Positions 17,641-24,852 of a stretch of 64,000 nt of DNA are shown here, one piece after another. A program made the position numbers and the translations under genes. Origin of the DNA: Desulfovibrio psychrotolerans (GTDB taxonomy: Bacteria > Desulfobacterota > Desulfovibrionia > Desulfovibrionales > Desulfovibrionaceae). Below the pieces are notes generated by a model, which saw only the letters and a list, made by a program, of their open reading frames with translations, was not told the origin of the DNA and ran no database searches. The stretch lies in contig NZ_BLVP01000036.1 in NCBI RefSeq assembly GCF_013340305.1, forward strand, positions 31,344 to 95,343. The letters are read 5' to 3'. Numbering within the stretch: position 1 is the stretch's first letter; each line of letters opens with the position of its first letter.

Positions 17641-17657
17641 TGTTTACTCAGTAAACA
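17641..17657. promoter_or_regulatory. Perfect 17-bp palindrome upstream of the GrlR-like gene
   Basis: TGTTTACT-C-AGTAAACA is an exact inverted repeat located directly upstream of the candidate -35 element. This is a position suited to an activator or repressor binding site. The binding protein is unknown. Confidence 0.5.
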
Positions 17658-17770
17658 TGAGGAGATTCGTTCATGTAACCCATGGCGATTAAATGAATAA
17701 TACATTGGCTTGAGTGGTGATATACGCTTATCTTCTGTGCCATCTCAATGTACCCCACAGCCCAAACGAA

Positions 17771-17804
17771 AAGCCCCCAAGATTGTTTTCAATCTCAGGG
17801 GCTT
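17771..17804 (-). terminator. Intrinsic terminator downstream of the tRNA-Ser 3' fragment
   Basis: The stem AAGCCCCCAAGATTG / CAATCTCAGGGGCTT has a TTTT loop; on the minus strand it ends in CTTTTCG. It would have terminated the tRNA-Ser transcript before the prophage separated it from the gene. Confidence 0.75.
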
Positions 17805-17813
17805 GTTATTCTC

Positions 17814-17879
17814 ATGGCGGAGAGGGTGGGATTCGAACCCACGTAGAGGCTATTAACCCCTAACTCGATTTCGAGTCGA
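17814..17879. repeat. attL: 66-bp direct repeat, 3' part of tRNA-Ser
   Basis: Identical over 66 bases to 53638-53703. It contains the last ~65 nt of tRNA-Ser(CGA), including the T arm, variable arm and anticodon loop, but the sequence then diverges, so this copy cannot fold into a complete tRNA. The integrase gene starts its stop codon about 130 bp inside, the usual arrangement for tRNA-integrating phages. Confidence 0.92.
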
Positions 17880-18005
17880 TGAATAGCCGCATTCGTGTTT
17901 AGTGAAATTGTGTAGTTACAGCATGATACGCTATTTTATTATGCCTCAAAATGCCGTCGAAAGACACTTTGTGTTTCAGAATCACGCCACAAATCACGCC
18001 GCGAA

Positions 18006-19076
18006 TCACTCTTCATTTTGTGCCTTAGAAGCCTCAATTGGCGAGGGGTTGAAGGCATCAAGAATGGAGTGGTCAACCTGCAATTCATGTAGGTATATTT
18101 CCGTAGTGCGGACGTTCATGTGTCCAAGGAATTTTTGAATCTGGCGCGTGGTGGCCTTGTGGGAATCGGAGATACGCGACGCCACATGGTGCCGGATGGC
18201 GTGAGCTGTAAAAGGCTTTTCAAGCCCGGCACGTTCACAAACGCGCTTGAATAAATCGCGGATGAATCCGCTAATGCGGTGGTATGGTTGGCCTGTAAGT
18301 GGGTTGGGAAAAACATACGGGTTTGTTTTGTCCCGTTCTTCCCAAATGCCCCATAGCAACGAATGCAACTCTTCATGTATCCCGAGTACGCGCGGCTCTT
18401 TGTTGCCCCCACGGCGCTTTGAAGTCCAGAGGCGGAGCGCCCGCGCTTCGAAGTTTACATCTTCCCAGGTCATGCCCAGGACTTCGCTTAATCTGGCGGC
18501 GGTAAAGTACAGCGTGTCGATGATCTGGCGTTCTTCTTTTGTCGCAGCCATGCGGACGGCAGCTATATCTTCTGCGGGTGGAACATAGCGCACATATGAT
18601 TTAGTCGCGTATGATTCTATGGAGATGGCGGGATTATGAACGGTATGCCCGTGTTTCATTCCCCATTTGAATAGAGTGGAGATTTCGCGGAGGTCACAGT
18701 TTGCGGCTGTTTCTCCGCGTTCCTCTTTTTGAATGCGTAGATACTCTGCCAAGTGGTCCCGCGTTACATCGCGGAGCAGGATGGTATAGCCTGAAAATGC
18801 TAAAACGCGGCGAAAGGTGCCGCGTTTATAGATGTACGTGTTTCTTTTACGTCGATCTTGTATTTCGGTGAGATAGGCATTAGCAAGTTGCTCTAAGGTT
18901 ATGAGGGTCTGCCGCTGATGCTGCGGCTGAACGGGGGCTTTTTCTGCGTCGCGTAGCCAATCGCGGGCTTCCTTCTTCGTTAGAAAGCCCCGCTTGCAGG
19001 CAATGCGTTTCCCCCCGGCGTACAGTTCCGCTTTGTACCGCCTCCCTTGCTTTGTCTGATATGTCGCTATCGCCAT
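18006..19076 (-). CDS. int: Prophage tyrosine integrase
   Basis: A 356-residue site-specific recombinase that integrates the phage at tRNA-Ser. The N-terminal arm-binding region starts 'MAIATYQTKQGRRYKAEL', and a SAM-like core-binding domain lies at ~60-140. The catalytic domain has 'TAARLSEVLGMTW' (first Arg), 'TSKRRGG' (Lys hairpin), 'HAIRHHVAS' (H-x-x-R), 'FLGHMNVRTTEIY' (His and the nucleophilic Tyr). All catalytic residues are present. It adjoins attL. The excisionase-like gene upstream overlaps it by about 197 bases. Confidence 0.95.
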   Translation of the reverse strand: MAIATYQTKQGRRYKAELYAGGKRIACKRGFLTKKEARDWLRDAEKAPVQPQHQRQTLITLEQLANAYLTEIQDRRKRNTYIYKRGTFRRVLAFSGYTILLRDVTRDHLAEYLRIQKEERGETAANCDLREISTLFKWGMKHGHTVHNPAISIESYATKSYVRYVPPAEDIAAVRMAATKEERQIIDTLYFTAARLSEVLGMTWEDVNFEARALRLWTSKRRGGNKEPRVLGIHEELHSLLWGIWEERDKTNPYVFPNPLTGQPYHRISGFIRDLFKRVCERAGLEKPFTAHAIRHHVASRISDSHKATTRQIQKFLGHMNVRTTEIYLHELQVDHSILDAFNPSPIEASKAQNEE

Positions 19077-19290
19077 AATTAACCCCGTTGTTTCGTACCA
19101 GGAACGCTTTGACGTCCTCTACAGAAAAACGGGCGGCGCGTCCATCCGTTGCCTTGAGGCCGGGCAATATGATGTGAGGCAGCAATTTCCATACATCTTG
19201 CAAGCGCCGATATGACATACCAAGCGCCTTTGCAAGCTGCTTGAGGTTAACTAGTGCAGCGGGTTGTGTTTGTATCTGCTTATCTTCCAT
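18880..19290 (-). CDS. Excisionase-like HTH protein overlapping integrase
   Basis: The first ~70 residues have a winged-helix/MerR-like DNA-binding pattern: 'VNLKQLAKALGMSYRRLQDVW' followed by a wing 'GRAARFSVEDVKAFL'. Proteins of this type adjacent to int usually act as recombination directionality factors. The frame continues 65 codons into integrase in another reading frame; that tail is Arg/Ala-rich and may be either real or an artefact of a missed stop. The ATG at 19290 is preceded by GAGGGG. Confidence 0.6.
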   Translation of the reverse strand: MEDKQIQTQPAALVNLKQLAKALGMSYRRLQDVWKLLPHIILPGLKATDGRAARFSVEDVKAFLVRNNGVNYGDSDISDKAREAVQSGTVRRGETHCLQAGLSNEEGSPRLATRRRKSPRSAAASAADPHNLRATC

Positions 19291-19594
19291 TACCGTTCCC
19301 CTCAAGCCTGATGCCAATACAAATCAATTCCACGTCGCCCCCGTAGCACTCTAGAACTGCGGCCCGATCATACTCGGGCAGGGTGCTGGAATGGCGCACA
19401 TCTGCCGAAGTGACAACGCCGTACAGGCGCTTACCGCCGTTGTAGCCGAGGGAGAGAGTAGCGCGGCGGCCAACGCGCACATTGCGCAGGTTCCACTGCC
19501 GCTTGTGCTGGCGGTATTCAACGGTTTTGGTGCCCGCTTCAAAGTCGGCAAAGTGCCTGGTGCGTAGGGGGATGAAAAGGGGCTTTTCATGCAT
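19280..19594 (-). CDS. ASCH-domain-like phage protein
   Basis: A 104-residue protein with the PUA/ASCH-like pattern 'PLRTRHFADFEAGTKTVEYR' at the N-terminus, followed by 'RVGRRATLSLGYN'. ASCH domains are RNA-binding beta-barrels related to PUA; phage members have been proposed to bind or modify RNA. It overlaps the excisionase-like gene start by 11 nt and lies in the leftward early operon. Confidence 0.65.
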   Translation of the reverse strand: MHEKPLFIPLRTRHFADFEAGTKTVEYRQHKRQWNLRNVRVGRRATLSLGYNGGKRLYGVVTSADVRHSSTLPEYDRAAVLECYGGDVELICIGIRLEGNGNGR

Positions 19595-19597
19595 GGT

Positions 19598-19789
19598 TTA
19601 TTCTCCTGGCGTAGGTACATCACGCAAGGCACGGGCGATTTCTGCCAGCATGAAGAAGATTGCTTGCAGCAGGAACATGAAGGCGTCTTCCTGTCTGCCT
19701 TCTGCATGCGCTTTAGCTGCATCCCAAAGGCACCAGAAAGCAATGCCGGGAAGGACATAGGGCCAGATGGCAAAGAAGATAGCTTTCAT
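19598..19789 (-). CDS. Small phage membrane protein
   Basis: A 63-residue protein with two hydrophobic segments ('IFFAIWPYVLPGIAFWCLW' and 'AFMFLLQAIFFMLAEIA') flanking a short charged loop. The start at 19789 follows GGGGAAGGGGAG and overlaps the upstream stop by ATGA, so the longer frame to 19855 is rejected. Function is unknown. Confidence 0.6.
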   Translation of the reverse strand: MKAIFFAIWPYVLPGIAFWCLWDAAKAHAEGRQEDAFMFLLQAIFFMLAEIARALRDVPTPGE

Positions 19790-20256
19790 TGCTCCCCTTC
19801 CCCTGGTTCTGCTGGCAGAAGTATCTTTGTCCAATGGGTATGGTATCCGGGCCAATCACTGCAAAACGGCGCGCCGCAGTATGGAGGTTCTTCTATGGGG
19901 AATGTCCACCAAAGCACATAACCTTCATCCTCGTGATATTCTTCAAGCGGACGCGGTTTGATTAGCTCTATGCCTTCAAGCTGTTTTGTCGGGATGCCCT
20001 TGCAAGCGTTGAAGGTGGCCGCCATGCGGTCAGAGAGTTGGGGGCGGAAGTCAGGAACGCCAACATACAGTTCATGCACGGGCGGCACTCCATCCGCAAA
20101 AAGCCCCGCATTATGAAGCTGTTTAGGGTTCAGTTTCAAAGAAAGGTGCTGTTCTCCGTAATTGGGGACGGGAAATGATACGAGTTCGGCCTTGTGTTCA
20201 AGAACGCGCACCACGCCTTTTAGCGTCCATATTTCCGGCGAAAAATTCTCGCTCAT
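19786..20256 (-). CDS. Phage hypothetical protein
   Basis: A 156-residue soluble protein, rich in Pro and aromatic residues, with no recognised domain. It is translationally coupled at both ends: its stop overlaps the next start by 4 nt, and its start overlaps the Lar-like stop by 4 nt. It belongs to the leftward early operon. Confidence 0.65.
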   Translation of the reverse strand: MSENFSPEIWTLKGVVRVLEHKAELVSFPVPNYGEQHLSLKLNPKQLHNAGLFADGVPPVHELYVGVPDFRPQLSDRMAATFNACKGIPTKQLEGIELIKPRPLEEYHEDEGYVLWWTFPIEEPPYCGAPFCSDWPGYHTHWTKILLPAEPGEGEQ

Positions 20257-20477
20257 GCTGACTCCTGATTAAACAGCGGCATGGCGCTGGTGTCTGCCGT
20301 GGCGTTCCAGGCGGTTACGGCTTCGCCTTCCGTGCGCTTGATCGGGCCACGCGCAAGGCAGGCAGAGCAGCGAACGGAGAATTTAGGCTTGTGCGGGGTG
20401 TGGTACGAATAAGCGGCGGTAGCGTGCTTGCCGACTATTTTGGTGTTGGAACTGTTGCAGAATGGGCAGTTACGCAT
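20253..20477 (-). CDS. Lar-like zinc-ribbon protein
   Basis: A 74-residue protein with 'CPFCNSSNTKIVG' and 'VRCSACLARGP' Cys pairs and the typical ending 'EAVTAWNA'. This is the pattern of the Lar (restriction alleviation) family found in lambdoid phages, where Lar modulates host type I restriction. Many phage proteins share this zinc ribbon, so the anti-restriction role is inference. Confidence 0.7.
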   Translation of the reverse strand: MRNCPFCNSSNTKIVGKHATAAYSYHTPHKPKFSVRCSACLARGPIKRTEGEAVTAWNATADTSAMPLFNQESA

Positions 20478-20485
20478 ACCACCCC

Positions 20486-20971
20486 CTACGCCGCGAAGGC
20501 GACCTGCACGAACTCATGCGCCAGGGCTTCGCCGTGGTTCATGTCGGGCAGGGCCGAAAGGTCCGGGTCAAAGTGGTTGTACAGCGTGGAAAGCATGCCT
20601 TCCAGGGCGTCATACATGGCGCGGGCCTGGGTTGCGTTGTGCGGAAGCCGGTCTTTGTGCTCCACAACCATTGCCAGAGCTACGGATATGAAGGTGGGGC
20701 GGGTAAGCTGTTCATCGTCCGACCATGCGGCGCGGAGTTTATCGCCCACTTCGATCATGTAGCGGTTGTCGCTGGCGTCCAGGGTGCCCAGGGCGTCCAT
20801 TTCTGCCTCTACACGGGCAAGGATGCGCTTGATGCTTTGAACGCTCTTTGACGCAAGCCTTGCTTCCGTGTCCCTGGCTTCCTTCGCTTCGGCATCGGTC
20901 TGCAACATGCCCTGGCATATTGAGCGCAGAACGTGCAGCACGACGTACAAGCGGCGTTTACTACGTGACAT
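20486..20971 (-). CDS. Phage hypothetical protein
   Basis: A 161-residue, predominantly helical soluble protein of unknown family. It sits 8 nt upstream of the Lar-like gene and 2 nt after the next small gene, clearly within one operon. No membrane segment or motif is recognised. Confidence 0.6.
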   Translation of the reverse strand: MSRSKRRLYVVLHVLRSICQGMLQTDAEAKEARDTEARLASKSVQSIKRILARVEAEMDALGTLDASDNRYMIEVGDKLRAAWSDDEQLTRPTFISVALAMVVEHKDRLPHNATQARAMYDALEGMLSTLYNHFDPDLSALPDMNHGEALAHEFVQVAFAA

Positions 20972-20973
20972 GG

Positions 20974-21153
20974 TTACGCCTCCCTTTTCTCTTCCAGATT
21001 TCCGGCCTGCACTTCCAGAACGTGCAGCTTACCGCCGAAGGCCGCGCTCATTTCGGCGCGATCTTTGGCGATGATCTGCGCGGTGTGCGCATCGTCGGCT
21101 TTCACGGGAACCAGGACCCGCAGGGCAACTTCAACGGTGTATTCTTTCTTCAT
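20974..21153 (-). CDS. Small phage protein, 59 residues
   Basis: A short frame starting 'MKKEYTVEVALRVLVPVKAD' and ending 'LEVQAGNLEEKREA'. It fits tightly between its neighbours, separated from the next gene by 2 nt, and its amino-acid composition is ordinary. It has no recognised domain. Confidence 0.6.
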   Translation of the reverse strand: MKKEYTVEVALRVLVPVKADDAHTAQIIAKDRAEMSAAFGGKLHVLEVQAGNLEEKREA

Positions 21154-21217
21154 GGTGTGGGTGGGGTAGTGCCGGGGGCTTGGGCGCGCCCCCGGCGTTG
21201 TGTGGAGTGGGCAAGCG

Positions 21218-21979
21218 CTACGCGATTACGCGCACGCCTTCGGGAAGCTTTTCACGCAGCCACTTGCTGATTTCTTCTATTGCCGCGATCTGCCATGCAC
21301 CGCCGTCTGCGGCCATGAGCTTGCAGGATGCGCCTTCATCCGGGCTACCCTTAAAGCGGAGCACGAACTTGCGGGCGGGCTGCATGATTTCGACGAAGGA
21401 AGAGAAGGGGTAGAGCACAACAGGGTTGGGCACTTCGATATTCGTTTTGCGCTGGACGCCAACGCGGGCGGTCACGGTCTGCGAAAGGCCGTCGTCGGTC
21501 TGTCCCACTTCCGCCTGGGCGGAAAGGTTGCTGCAGATGGCAATGACGGTTTCCAAGTCGCCGCCTTCCGCGAAGCAGGACTGCAGGTAGGGCACGAAGC
21601 TATCCGGCCCCACGAAGCGGTCATACATATGATCGGGCACAAGGGCCGTTGCGCGCATGAATACAGGGCGTTGCAGATGGGGGCCGGTGGGAATGGAGCG
21701 AATGGCAACGTCCGTGGCATTGTTCACATGGACCAGGAGCTTATCAAGCTCCAGGCCGTCCGGGTTGTGCGCCAGGTAGTCTACCAGAGCGGTAAGGGTG
21801 TTCACGGAAAGGGTATCCGCTTCGGGGTCCTTCATGGGGCGGAAATCGCCTTTCCAGAACGGGCGGCCATTGTGTTCCTGAACGACAAACTGCGTTTTGC
21901 GTTCAACTTCCGCAGCGGCCAGTTCTTTGCCGAGGCTTACAGCGCGGTCAAGCGTTTCGCTGAGATCGAAATCAGGCAT
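21218..21979 (-). CDS. Phage hypothetical protein, 253 residues
   Basis: A soluble mixed alpha/beta protein with no family I can name with confidence. Segments such as 'TLSVNTLTALVDYLAHN' and 'DKLLVHVNN' slightly recall the DUF2303-type early phage proteins. It is in the leftward early operon, 27 nt after the gene at 22007-22414. Confidence 0.6.
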   Translation of the reverse strand: MPDFDLSETLDRAVSLGKELAAAEVERKTQFVVQEHNGRPFWKGDFRPMKDPEADTLSVNTLTALVDYLAHNPDGLELDKLLVHVNNATDVAIRSIPTGPHLQRPVFMRATALVPDHMYDRFVGPDSFVPYLQSCFAEGGDLETVIAICSNLSAQAEVGQTDDGLSQTVTARVGVQRKTNIEVPNPVVLYPFSSFVEIMQPARKFVLRFKGSPDEGASCKLMAADGGAWQIAAIEEISKWLREKLPEGVRVIA

Positions 21980-22006
21980 GGTGTGCCGTGTCCTTTGGGT
22001 TGCGGG

Positions 22007-22414
22007 TTAGTTCGCGCCGCCAGCGGCCGCGCTTTTGAAGGGGGTTACATTCTTGGAACCGGCAAAGGCTTTGCCGGGGTCTTCTACGGTTTCGGGCAGG
22101 ATGTGCTGGCCGGGATCAAGCGCGCCGAACTCGCTGCCAATTGCCTTGCCGTCCAGACCCTTGCCGATTGCAATGGTGGAATCGAACGGGGCCTGAGCGG
22201 CAAGCTTGCGGTCTACCTTGACCAGTATGGCGCTGGTGCTGCGGTCCTTACCGGGCTTGAAGACCAGCTTCACGGTTACTTCGCGCATCTGCGTGGGTTC
22301 CGTGTTGGGGTCCAGGATGTTTTCGAATACTTCCTGCAGGGCATAGTCGGCCGCTTCAATTACGGCACCGCCTTTCAGGTTCGCCAGGGAAACAAGGCCG
22401 TCGTCAGTGGGCAT
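22007..22414 (-). CDS. Phage protein resembling 'replication terminator' early proteins
   Basis: A 135-residue protein with 'ALQEVFENILDPNTEPTQMRE', then 'VTVKLVFKP' and 'VDRKLAAQAP'. This pattern recalls small phage proteins annotated as replication terminator protein in other prophages, where the function is not established. It is paired with the 253-residue gene immediately downstream. Confidence 0.55.
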   Translation of the reverse strand: MPTDDGLVSLANLKGGAVIEAADYALQEVFENILDPNTEPTQMREVTVKLVFKPGKDRSTSAILVKVDRKLAAQAPFDSTIAIGKGLDGKAIGSEFGALDPGQHILPETVEDPGKAFAGSKNVTPFKSAAAGGAN

Positions 22415-22430
22415 GGTTATCTCTCCGGGG

Positions 22431-22565
22431 TTACATTGTTCCTGTTATGATTTGTCCCAAGCCGGAAAGGGCCAGCAGGAACAGGATGAACAGGCCGCCA
22501 TAGACAAGCCGCAGGGTGAAGTCGCGTACAACGTGGAGCGTGGGAAAGAGTGGTGTGCGCTGCAT
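22431..22565 (-). CDS. Possible small single-span membrane protein, 44 residues
   Basis: The frame starts 'MQRTPLFPTLHVVRDFTLRL' and then has one hydrophobic helix ('GGLFILFLLALSGLG'). It fits the operon spacing (16 nt before the next start), but the ribosome binding site is weak. Confidence 0.4.
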   Translation of the reverse strand: MQRTPLFPTLHVVRDFTLRLVYGGLFILFLLALSGLGQIITGTM

Positions 22566-22683
22566 GGGCTATCTTTTGTGGTTTAGGGCGCGTCATGTGT
22601 TTCTGTGCTTGGCACTTTGAATCGCTTTGGCGTATTACGGTTGTGAAATTGATATGCTGAAACCTGTATCCAAAGAGGTGCTT

Positions 22684-22926
22684 ATGCCTGCAAAGAAAGA
22701 CAAAGACATTAATGCGCTTGAAGAAGAGGTGTTGGTTATTGAAGCAAGGAGGCGGAGCCAGCTACTTGGTAAGTACTGCGCCGTTCTTGCTGGCAAACGA
22801 GGATACAAAAACCTTGAAAGAGAATTTGTGTTGTATCGCTATTTTGCTGAAACATACCATTGGACCCCTTCGCAGGTGCGAGAGCTTACGACGGATGAGA
22901 TTTATGCCTTGCTTCCGCAAGGCTGA
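22684..22926 (+). CDS. Phage hypothetical protein, 80 residues
   Basis: A rightward gene within the leftward arm. The product is a charged helical protein starting 'MPAKKDKDINALEEEVL'. The start at 22684 has AGAGG upstream. Its 3' end overlaps the convergent 52-codon gene by 41 bases. A TTGGCA / TATTAC pair about 18 nt apart lies near 22611-22640 and could be its promoter. Function is unknown. Confidence 0.55.
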   Translation: MPAKKDKDINALEEEVLVIEARRRSQLLGKYCAVLAGKRGYKNLEREFVLYRYFAETYHWTPSQVRELTTDEIYALLPQG

Positions 22927-23044
22927 TTTGCTCTCGTAGACTCCACAATCGTGCCAGCAGGCCAGCCTGTTCTGGCGTGATCCCCTTTTCGCGGCACCAT
23001 TCTACAAATGCCTCGTAAAGGGGGTCTTGTTTTTCGCTGCACAT
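22886..23044 (-). CDS. Small phage protein, 52 residues
   Basis: The frame starts 'MCSEKQDPLYEAFVEWCREK' with GGAGG 7 nt upstream. It is helical with no recognised domain. It overlaps convergently the 3' end of the 80-residue gene. Confidence 0.5.
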   Translation of the reverse strand: MCSEKQDPLYEAFVEWCREKGITPEQAGLLARLWSLREQISLAEARHKSHPS

Positions 23045-23289
23045 AGTCAGCCTCCCATTCAATGAGCTATCAATCCCTCCCGCCTTAATGGGCCTCGTTC
23101 GCGGCGGTCCTACTAGTTTCCGTTCGGTGCCTCCCTGCCGCCCGGCGGGGTACACTCCCGGCGCGCCCGGCTGCCTACTCTGTTCCGGGGAACGTGTTCG
23201 GCGGGTTTGTCGTTCGTGTTGAAAATATGTTTCCAAAAAGAACCAGAAATGTCAATGGGAACGATTCTAAAAAGAAGCGTAGGGGGCCC

Positions 23290-23312
23290 AAAAAAACCCC
23301 GCGTAGGCGGGG
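23290..23312 (-). terminator. Intrinsic terminator of the toxin-antitoxin-chaperone operon
   Basis: The stem CCCCGC / GCGGGG has a GTAG loop; on the minus strand it is followed by seven U. It lies 10 bases downstream of the SecB-like chaperone stop. The remainder of 23045-23290 holds no gene I can support. Confidence 0.75.
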
Positions 23313-23321
23313 TAGGAGTAA

Positions 23322-23720
23322 TCAGTTGTTAGTACGCTGTTCTATTTTGGCAAGTTTAACAAAGTTAACTGGAGGGAGGAAGACTGGGGGGCTTCCGGCT
23401 CGACGGCATAAATCTGCAAGGTGCTCTCTAATGTACGGGTAAATAATAGCCGGGATGTTAACATTTTGCAGCCTGTCGAATGTCTCTTGGTCTTCAATTT
23501 CAACATCTTCAAATTTGAATTTTCCGCCGTATTCAAGCATGAATGAGTAAGGCTCGTCTTCTTTCGTGTTCCGGACCTTGACCCTGAATGTGCCAATTTT
23601 CTTTTTTTCGTTAAAGCTCTTCCCACATTGGATTTCAAGTTCCAAGTCTTCGGCAGAATCCTTTTTATCAGGGGTGTTAGAATATCTGCAGGAAAGCAAT
23701 CTAATGTCAATGATATGCAT
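23322..23720 (-). CDS. SecB-like chaperone of a toxin-antitoxin-chaperone (TAC) module
   Basis: A 132-residue SecB-family protein. The C-terminal half carries the family hallmark: 'IIYPYIREHLADLCRRAG' followed by 'PPVFLPPVNFVKL', matching the SecB FPYxRE...PPxxLxPVNF pattern. In TAC systems a solitary SecB-like chaperone protects an unstable antitoxin from proteolysis (established for the Mycobacterium HigBA example). Here it follows the antitoxin gene by 9 nt. The composition is AT-richer than the rest of the phage. Confidence 0.85.
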   Translation of the reverse strand: MHIIDIRLLSCRYSNTPDKKDSAEDLELEIQCGKSFNEKKKIGTFRVKVRNTKEDEPYSFMLEYGGKFKFEDVEIEDQETFDRLQNVNIPAIIYPYIREHLADLCRRAGSPPVFLPPVNFVKLAKIEQRTNN

Positions 23721-23729
23721 GTCGGTTCC

Positions 23730-24248
23730 TTAAGCGCATTCTGCGAGTTCGTACGACCCTGTGTAATCTGAAAGAGTGTCAGTCTTAGAGATGTTAACTG
23801 CTACATTCATGGAGTAGTTATACTTGAACTGAGAAGCAGGTGTGTTCGCAAGGGTGCGCAGTATCTCAGGATGCTCTTTTAAAACGCGTAAGAAGTTGTC
23901 CATGATACGGCTTTGGGTGACAGAACCAGATTCATATCTCGTGAATGTTTTAATTCCAACGCCAAGTATGCCGGCAAGGTTTTTTTGACTTAACGCATAC
24001 CCTGTACGGATTTTTTTTATGTCTTCAGGCCTAAGGAGCCCGTCAACATCTCGCATGAAGTTTAATATTTCAGCATCAATGTCGAGATTGTCTTCTCCAG
24101 CTTCAATATTTTGATCGCAGTGGGTGCATTCATAATATATATAACTAGGAAGATTTAATGATTTGTTTTTATATTTATATGTAAAGCCTGAGATTTTTTT
24201 AAGAGTGCCTTTTTCACAAATGGGGCAAACTGTTGATTCATATGTCAT
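23730..24248 (-). CDS. MqsA-type antitoxin with C-terminal extension
   Basis: A 172-residue two-domain antitoxin. The N-terminal zinc-binding domain has 'CPICEKGTLKK' and 'YECTHCDQN' (two CxxC pairs). The C-terminal HTH_XRE domain has 'LSQKNLAGILGVGIKTFTRYESG' in part and the MqsA-like 'QSRIMDNFLRVL'. About 39 residues beyond the HTH (from ~134, 'ASQFKYNYSMNVAV' onwards) form an extra tail. In TAC systems such a tail is the chaperone-addiction segment recognised by the SecB-like partner (inference here). It is the middle gene of the operon and probably represses it through the palindrome at 24588. Confidence 0.85.
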   Translation of the reverse strand: MTYESTVCPICEKGTLKKISGFTYKYKNKSLNLPSYIYYECTHCDQNIEAGEDNLDIDAEILNFMRDVDGLLRPEDIKKIRTGYALSQKNLAGILGVGIKTFTRYESGSVTQSRIMDNFLRVLKEHPEILRTLANTPASQFKYNYSMNVAVNISKTDTLSDYTGSYELAECA

Positions 24249-24262
24249 GGCTACCTCTCCTT

Positions 24263-24571
24263 TCAGCGTTTATGCATTGAGGTGACGATCAGATTTTCGC
24301 CATTTATCGTTTTTATTTTGAATTTTATGTAGAGAGGGATGTTCTCATGGTCGTAGTGATATACATCAAGGCTATCTCCTTCTATGTATTTGTCGGCCAT
24401 GCTTTTAAAGAAGTGCTTTGGCTCAAGCTCCAACAGTATTTCGAACATCTCAAGTTTGGATATCCCAAGGCGTTTACAGGCAAAGGTTGTCTTCTCTTTG
24501 GTCGAGAATATTACTCCCTTGGGGCCATTGCGAACGATGTCTTTGACTGTCTCCAAATCGTATACAGACAT
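24263..24571 (-). CDS. MqsR-type toxin (mRNA interferase family)
   Basis: A 102-residue protein that aligns by eye along its length with E. coli MqsR: 'LETVKDIVRNG' near the start, 'FFKSM' at 54-58, 'DVYH' at 69-72, 'LYIKFKI' at 80-86 and a final strand 'ENLIVTSMHK'. Lys56 and Tyr81 of the reported active site are at the same positions; position 68 is Leu instead of Gln, going by my memory of the E. coli sequence. MqsR is a RelE-fold ribonuclease that cuts mRNA at GCU. The gene is first in the operon, with GAAGG about 8 nt before the ATG. Confidence 0.8.
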   Translation of the reverse strand: MSVYDLETVKDIVRNGPKGVIFSTKEKTTFACKRLGISKLEMFEILLELEPKHFFKSMADKYIEGDSLDVYHYDHENIPLYIKFKIKTINGENLIVTSMHKR

Positions 24572-24587
24572 TTTGTCGCCTTCGGTT

Positions 24588-24606
24588 TGGTATCATTATG
24601 ATACCA
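24588..24606. promoter_or_regulatory. Perfect 19-bp palindrome, probable antitoxin operator
   Basis: TGGTATCAT-T-ATGATACCA is an exact inverted repeat 17 nt upstream of the toxin start codon. Its position suits autorepression of the TAC operon by the antitoxin HTH domain. It is the only such palindrome in this region. Confidence 0.65.
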
Positions 24607-24742
24607 TTTTCGGGTTAGTCAACGTAAAAGTTGAGAGTTCTCGTATGATTTTCAAGTAGTATTGATTGGGCGCTCAGTCTTAGATGCGCCTAGTATGCTG
24701 ATTTTATTCTCATAATTGTCTGTCGAAGGATGTTTTTAGCCT

Positions 24743-24791
24743 AAAAAAAAGGCTTGTGTAAAGCCTTTCTATAAGCCTTTATACAAGCCTT
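24743..24791 (-). terminator. Long-stem terminator below the repressor gene
   Basis: A 15-bp stem (24749-24763 with 24777-24791, one G:U position) followed on the minus strand by eight U. It would stop leftward repressor transcription before the TAC operon. A second hairpin (CACAGGGG / CCCCTGTG, 24812-24845) lies between it and the gene. Confidence 0.7.
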
Positions 24792-24852
24792 AACTTTGCG
24801 TATGAGATTTGCACAGGGGATTTCTTTGTGGAGATTCCCCCTGTGATTAGCT

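Noticed and set aside
17815..17880. A second tRNA-Ser gene at the left prophage end
   Set aside because: Only the 3' part is present; the acceptor 5' strand and D arm are missing, so it is an attachment-site remnant.
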